DNA of 64,000 bases from Cellulomonas hominis. GTDB taxonomy: Bacteria > Actinomycetota > Actinomycetes > Actinomycetales > Cellulomonadaceae. A program made the translations under genes and the position numbers. The stretch covers positions 2,480,001 through 2,544,000 of the forward strand of contig NZ_JACHDN010000001.1 in assembly GCF_014201095.1 (NCBI RefSeq). Direction: 5' to 3'. Below are positions 59,998 to 64,000 of the stretch, in pieces. Numbering within the stretch: the stretch's first letter is position 1; every line of letters begins with the position of its first letter. Below the pieces are notes generated by a model. That model made no database searches, was not told the DNA's origin, and saw only the letters and a list, made by a program, of their open reading frames with translations.

Positions 59998-60945
59998 CTA
60001 CACGACCACGAGCTCCGCCCCGCCCGGCGCGTGGTCGTGCAGGCGCACGCTGCGGATCGCCGGGTCGTCGTACGTGTTCCACGAGTACGTCGTCGTCCGG
60101 GACGAGAACAGTCCCGTGTAGATCGTCCTCTCGAACTCGCCCGACCCCATCGCGGCGGCCCCGTCCACCATGGCGACCTGCTGCAGGGTGTGGAACGCGC
60201 GGCTGACGTTCTCCTCCTCGGTCGCCTTCGCCGGGTGGTGCGCGTGCACGTAGGCCGCCCGGACGAACCGGGACGGGGAGGAGTAGTCACCGGGGACGCC
60301 GCGCATGTGCGACCCCGAGCCGAACGGCGTCAGGCGCGCCCCGCCGAGCACGGTCTCCTCGGGGAACTCCGGCGAGACGTTCAGGTAGTTCCGCAGGTTC
60401 TCGTGGTGCCAGCCGAACCCGGGCTGGTTCGCCAGGACGTCGACGTCGTCGTCGAGCACGTGCATCCCGTCGGCCGTGTGCTCGACGACGACGGCGCGCT
60501 CGGCGTCGCCGATGATCCAGTGCAGCAGCGAGCTCGGGTACGTCTCGTTGATCGGCCGGTCGACGATCACGACGTCGGCGAGCGCGGCCTCGACCTCGGC
60601 CACGCTCGCGAACTGCGAGGCCACCCAGAGCGGGAACTCGTACGCGGCGACGTTCGTCGCGCCCGCGACCGGCTCCGGCGCGTACGACGCGTAGCCGGGG
60701 AAGTTCAGGCCCGCGACGGCGAGGCCGGCGTCGTTCCCGCAGTCGAACTACAGCGGGGTGCCCTCCGCGACGATGCCCATGCCGATGGTCGCGTGCCGGA
60801 TGGCCGGCACCGCCCCGAACGGCGACCGCGGGACGTACCCCGTGGGCGTCACGACCACCCGCTCGCCGTAGCCGCTCGTCCAGTCGAGGTTGCGGGCGAG
60901 GTACAGATGGCCGTCGCCGTCGGAGAACCTGATTCCCGTGCACAT
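59998..60945 (-). pseudogene. Choloylglycine hydrolase family gene interrupted by an in-frame TAG
   Basis: An Ntn-hydrolase of the bile-salt hydrolase / penicillin V acylase group. ATG 60945 begins MCTGIRFSDGDGHLYLARNLDW, with Cys2 as the nucleophile and Arg18 and Asp21 in place. Reading in the same frame past the stop restores homology: FDCGNDAGLAVAGLNFPGYASY, then INETYPSSLLHWIIGD, TNQPGFGWHHENLRNY-like and ending near VRLHDHAPGGAELVVV. The break is one TAG at 60750-60748, where relatives have a Tyr codon in PLYFD, so TAC or TAT became TAG by one base. Total length (315 codons) is normal for the family. It could be a recent pseudogene, a sequencing error or a suppressed stop. Confidence 0.8.
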
Positions 60946-60989
60946 GTCGTCGCCCCCTGTCCGGTGCGTCCCGGCCGCCGGGTGCACCA

Positions 60990-61005
60990 CCCCGGCGTGC
61001 CGGGG
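60990..61005 (-). terminator. Possible terminator after the sugar-acid operon
   Basis: Self-complementary CCCCGGCGTGCCGGGG lies 73 bases after the dehydratase stop on the minus strand. The short loop makes it a modest hairpin. The rest of 60946-61077 shows no gene. Confidence 0.35.
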
Positions 61006-61077
61006 ACGTCGGTGCGCGGCCGGATCCGCGGGTCCAGCATGTCGCGGGCTCGGGGCGGGTGCACCCGGGGCCGGACG

Positions 61078-63069
61078 TCAGCCGGCGCGCGGTCGCCGGT
61101 CCGCCGGGCCGTCCAGCGCCCGCACGCCCGCCCGCAGCACCTCGATGACGCGGTCCACGTCGTACACCGCCCCGCCCCATGTCCCGCCGCTCACGTCCTG
61201 CAGCGCCGCCCACAGGCGCGTGTCGTCCGGCAGGCGCGGGTGCGCGGCGAGCCCCGGGTGCGGCGGCCGCCGGGCGAGCACCGCAGCGCCCTCGACCGGC
61301 GTGACCCGGGCGCCGGCCGACCCGACGTAGTCCACGGAGCCCGTCAGCCGCGTGACGTCGATGCGGATCTCCACGAGGTCGCCGTCGCGGAGCCGCCCGA
61401 GCGGCCCTCCGGCCAGCGCCTCCGGCCCGACGTGGCCGACGCACGCGCCGGTGGACACGCCGGAGAACCGCGCGTCGGTGACCAGCGAGATCTCCGTGCC
61501 GTAGCTGAGGTGCTTGAGCGCGGAGGTGACCTGGTAGGTCTCCTCCATGCCGGTGCCGAGGGGGCCGCCGCCGATGATCACCATGATGTCGCCCGGGGCG
61601 ACGTCGCGGGCCTTGATGGCGGCGATCGCGCCGGCCTCGGAGGTGAAGACCCGGGCGGGGCCGACGTGGTGGAACACGCCGTCGGCGAGGCGGCGGGGGT
61701 CGATGGCGGTGGACTTGACGACGGAGCCCTCCGGGGCGAGGTTCCCCCGGGGGAAGGTGGAGGTGGGGGTGAGGCCGCGCCGGCGCGCCTGCGCGGGGCT
61801 CATGATGACGTCGTCGGGCTCCACCCCGTCCTGCACGCGCAGGATCTGGTGCATGCGCGCGCGGCGGGCGGAGCCGGCCCACCAGTCGAGGACGGTGCCG
61901 AGCGTCTCGCCGGTGGCCGTGCCGGCGTCGAGGTGCAGGAGGCCGAGGTCGCGCAGGTGCAGCATGACCTCGGGTGTCCCGCCGGCCAGGAACAGGCGGA
62001 TGGTGGGGTGCTGCACGGGGCCGTTGGGCAGCACGCTGACGAGGCGCGGCACGGCGGCGTTGACGCGCGCCCAGTCGTCGACGGTGGGCCGCGGGACCCC
62101 GGCGGCGTGCGCGATGGCGGGCAGGTGCAGCAGCAGGTTCGTGGACCCGCCGACCGCGGCGTGCACCACCATGGCGTTCTCGAACGCCTCGGGGGTGAGG
62201 ACGTCCCGGGTGGTGCCGCCGCGGGCGCGCTGGTGGAGGACGGCGAGCGCCGACTGCCGCGCGATCTCGACCCACACCGGCGAGCCGGACGGCGCGAGCG
62301 CGGAGTGGGGGAGCGCGAGGCCGAGCGCCTCGGCGACCACCTGGCTGGTGCCGGCGGTCCCGAGGAAGTGGCAGCCGCCGCCCGGGGACGCGCAGGCGAG
62401 GCAGCCGAGCGCGGTGGCCTCCTCGAGGGTGAGCTCGTCGTTGGCGAACCGGGCGCCGATGGTCTGGACGCGCGCCAGGTCCTCGCCGGTCGTCGGGGGC
62501 AGCGTGACGCCGCCGGGGACGAGCACGGCGGGCAGGTCGTGCTGCGACGCGAGCGCCATCATCGTGGCGGGCAGGCCCTTGTCGCAGGTGGCGACGCCCA
62601 GGACGGCCGCCCGGGTGGGCAGCGACCGGATGAGGCGCCGCATCACGGTGGCGGCGTCGTTGCGGTACGGCAGCGAGTCGAACATGCCGGTGGTGCCCTG
62701 GGTCCGGCCGTCGCACGGGTCGGAGACGAAGGTGGCGAACGGCAGCCCGCCGGCCTCGGCGACGGTCTGCGCGGCGGCGCGCACCTGGTCCGCGAGCTCG
62801 ACGTGCCCGGAGTGCAGGCCGAGCGCGACCGGCTCGCCGGTGGCGGAGCGCAGCCCGCCGGCGGTGGACACGATCATGACCTGCGGCCCGAGCAGGTTCG
62901 CGGCCGGCCAGCCCATGCCGACGTTCTGCGTCATCCCGAACACGTCGCCGCTGGGCGACTCGCGCAGCTGCTCGGCGGTCAGGGGCAGCCTCCCGCGCGG
63001 CCCCGCGGCGCGGGTCCGCAGCCGGTCCGTGCCGTCGCGCAGCTCGACGAGGCGCTCCCAGGACGTCAT
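61078..63069 (-). CDS. Sugar-acid dehydratase, IlvD/Edd superfamily (YjhG/YagF type)
   Basis: 663 residues, matching the length and sequence of the YjhG/YagF D-xylonate dehydratases more than IlvD or Edd. Motifs include [18 protein letters not shown] near the start, [25 protein letters not shown] (Fe-S Cys), [60 protein letters not shown] and the [18 protein letters not shown] strand. It dehydrates a C5 or C6 aldonic acid to its 2-keto-3-deoxy acid, using an iron-sulphur cluster and Mg. ATG 63069 overlaps the stop of the aldolase gene by four bases, so they are coupled and probably catalyse consecutive steps. Confidence 0.9.
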   Translation of the reverse strand: MTSWERLVELRDGTDRLRTRAAGPRGRLPLTAEQLRESPSGDVFGMTQNVGMGWPAANLLGPQVMIVSTAGGLRSATGEPVALGLHSGHVELADQVRAAAQTVAEAGGLPFATFVSDPCDGRTQGTTGMFDSLPYRNDAATVMRRLIRSLPTRAAVLGVATCDKGLPATMMALASQHDLPAVLVPGGVTLPPTTGEDLARVQTIGARFANDELTLEEATALGCLACASPGGGCHFLGTAGTSQVVAEALGLALPHSALAPSGSPVWVEIARQSALAVLHQRARGGTTRDVLTPEAFENAMVVHAAVGGSTNLLLHLPAIAHAAGVPRPTVDDWARVNAAVPRLVSVLPNGPVQHPTIRLFLAGGTPEVMLHLRDLGLLHLDAGTATGETLGTVLDWWAGSARRARMHQILRVQDGVEPDDVIMSPAQARRRGLTPTSTFPRGNLAPEGSVVKSTAIDPRRLADGVFHHVGPARVFTSEAGAIAAIKARDVAPGDIMVIIGGGPLGTGMEETYQVTSALKHLSYGTEISLVTDARFSGVSTGACVGHVGPEALAGGPLGRLRDGDLVEIRIDVTRLTGSVDYVGSAGARVTPVEGAAVLARRPPHPGLAAHPRLPDDTRLWAALQDVSGGTWGGAVYDVDRVIEVLRAGVRALDGPADRRPRAG

Positions 63070-63968
63070 GGCAGGGCCTCCACCGCGGCCATCAGCGCGG
63101 CGAGGGCGTCGGACTGGTCCGGCGTCGCGGGCAGGTGCGGCGGGGTGCAGTGCCGCTGGATCGGCACCCCGCGTGCCGCCATGCCCTCCTTGAGCAGCGG
63201 GAAGAACGGCGCGCCGAGCGCGTACAGGCCCATGAGCGTGTCGACGCGCCGCTGCTCGCGGGCGATCGCCGCGGCGTCCCCGGAGTCGACGGCCCGCACG
63301 TAGGCGGCGCAGATCTCCGGGTACAGGTTGGCGAGGCCGCCGATCGCCCCGGCCCCGCCGGAGGTCACGACGTGGTGCAGGTTCTCGTCGAACCCGGCGA
63401 ACACCCGGAACCCGGGGAACTCCGGCAGCAGCTCGGTGAGCAGGCGCCGGGTGTGCCCGACCTCCAGGACCGTGTCCTTGTACCCGACGATGTTCGGGTG
63501 CCGGCGCAGCAGCCGCCGTGTGACGCCGGGCCCGAGGTCGTAGCCCGTGCGCGCCGGGAAGTTGTACAGGTAGATGTCGCCGGGCACCTGCTCCGCGACG
63601 GCCGAGTAGTACGCCTCGATGCTCGGGTCCTCGAGCGCGAAGTAGTACGGGCTGACGATCATCACGGCGGGCGCGCCGGCGTCCAGGGCGTACCGGCTGA
63701 GCTCGATCGTCTCGTCGACCCGCAGGCACCCGGTGCCGACCACGAGCTCGGCCCGGGGGCCGACGGACCCGACCGCCAGGTCGATGAGCTCGCGCTTCTG
63801 CTCGGGCCGCATCGCGAAGAACTCGCCGGTGCTGCCCAGGAGCACGATGCCGTCGACGCCGCCGTCGAGGACGTGCTCCCACACGGCGACGTTGCCCTCG
63901 CGGTCGAGGGTGCCGTCGGCGTGGAACGCGGTGACGGCGGGGGCGTAGAACCGGGCCACCGCGGTCAC
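63066..63968 (-). CDS. DHDPS/NAL-family aldolase (YagE-like 2-keto-3-deoxy-acid aldolase)
   Basis: 300 residues of the class I aldolase family that includes DapA, NanA and Yag[21 protein letters not shown] holds the pyruvate-binding [17 protein letters not shown] has the catalytic Tyr; NIVGYKDTV has the Schiff-base Lys near 164. Paired with a YjhG/YagF dehydratase, as in E. coli yagE-yagF, it should split 2-keto-3-deoxy-pentonate or gluconate into pyruvate and an aldehyde. GTG 63968 is chosen because it overlaps the stop codon of the upstream gene (GTGA); GTG 63971 is one codon earlier. Confidence 0.88.
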   Translation of the reverse strand: MTAVARFYAPAVTAFHADGTLDREGNVAVWEHVLDGGVDGIVLLGSTGEFFAMRPEQKRELIDLAVGSVGPRAELVVGTGCLRVDETIELSRYALDAGAPAVMIVSPYYFALEDPSIEAYYSAVAEQVPGDIYLYNFPARTGYDLGPGVTRRLLRRHPNIVGYKDTVLEVGHTRRLLTELLPEFPGFRVFAGFDENLHHVVTSGGAGAIGGLANLYPEICAAYVRAVDSGDAAAIAREQRRVDTLMGLYALGAPFFPLLKEGMAARGVPIQRHCTPPHLPATPDQSDALAALMAAVEALP

Positions 63969-64000
63969 CACACCCGGACGTGCGCGGCGCCGGCGTCGAG
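63965..64000 (-). CDS. C-terminal end of an upstream gene (cut by the window edge)
   Basis: Only the last 11 codons ([11 protein letters not shown]) and the stop TGA are visible. The frame ends in a 4-base overlap with the aldolase start, the arrangement seen at the next junction in the same operon, so it is probably a real upstream gene of the sugar-acid cluster. Identity cannot be told. Confidence 0.45.
   Translation of the reverse strand, partial: LDAGAAHVRVW

Overview
The window is very GC-rich (over 70% by eye), with GTG starts, TGA stops, Gly/Ala/Arg-rich proteins and tightly packed genes. The gene set (DisA/RadA, RecQ with an HRDC domain, a TopA with a Lys-rich tail and no zinc fingers, a short ArgA-type acetyltransferase, many GH3 enzymes and sugar-acid catabolism) points to a plant-biomass-degrading actinobacterium. 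My best guess is Micrococcales, Cellulomonas-like; this is inference from gene content, not from a marker gene. I found no rRNA, tRNA, CRISPR array, insertion sequence or prophage.

Layout. 1-157: start of an antitoxin-like regulator with a twin operator. 216-12322: a surface-glycan island with glf on the minus strand, then three family-3 glycoside hydrolases of three different topologies, a small lipoprotein, a GtrA-like membrane protein and a family-2 glycosyltransferase. 12462-13124: a phosphoribosyltransferase. 13390-17976: a SipW signal peptidase with a TasA-like substrate and a small exported partner, beside a GGDEF-EAL protein and a PilZ protein, which together suggest cyclic-di-GMP-linked matrix export. 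18051-21222: DEAD-box helicase, MsrB and a NERD-like protein. 21401-24317: MarR, DHA2-type efflux pump and MarR, with twin palindromic operators. 24359-32051: assorted metabolism (gamma-glutamyltransferase family, YdeI, APC permease, TrmL, YghZ-type reductase, alpha/beta hydrolase, AEC transporter). 32051-36301: RecQ diverging from MgtE, which has a leader of about 480 bases containing a 20-codon ORF and a C-rich tract. 36359-39201: an IclR regulator, KDPG aldolase and 2-keto-3-deoxygluconate kinase. 39272-44736: glpK, glpF and glpD diverging from a SorC-type regulator.

44783-50340: TetR, an ArgA-like acetyltransferase, MutY, an anchored protein, and disA diverging from radA. 50516-57057: an anchored protein, a second aldo/keto reductase, a two-component system, a glyoxalase-fold protein, a STAS-like protein and a PAP2 phosphatase. 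57172-59946: topA, closed by a bidirectional hairpin. 59998-60945: a choloylglycine-hydrolase-family gene interrupted by one in-frame TAG. 61078-64000: a YjhG/YagF-type sugar-acid dehydratase and a YagE-type aldolase, overlapping each other and the end of an upstream gene.

The genes form several small functional units: glycan turnover and assembly; cyclic-di-GMP signalling next to matrix export; glycerol uptake and oxidation; catabolism of 2-keto-3-deoxy acids by two routes (KDG kinase plus KDPG aldolase, and dehydratase plus aldolase); and genome maintenance. A recurring regulatory trait is a TANNNT box placed 6-8 bases before the start codon, which predicts many leaderless transcripts.
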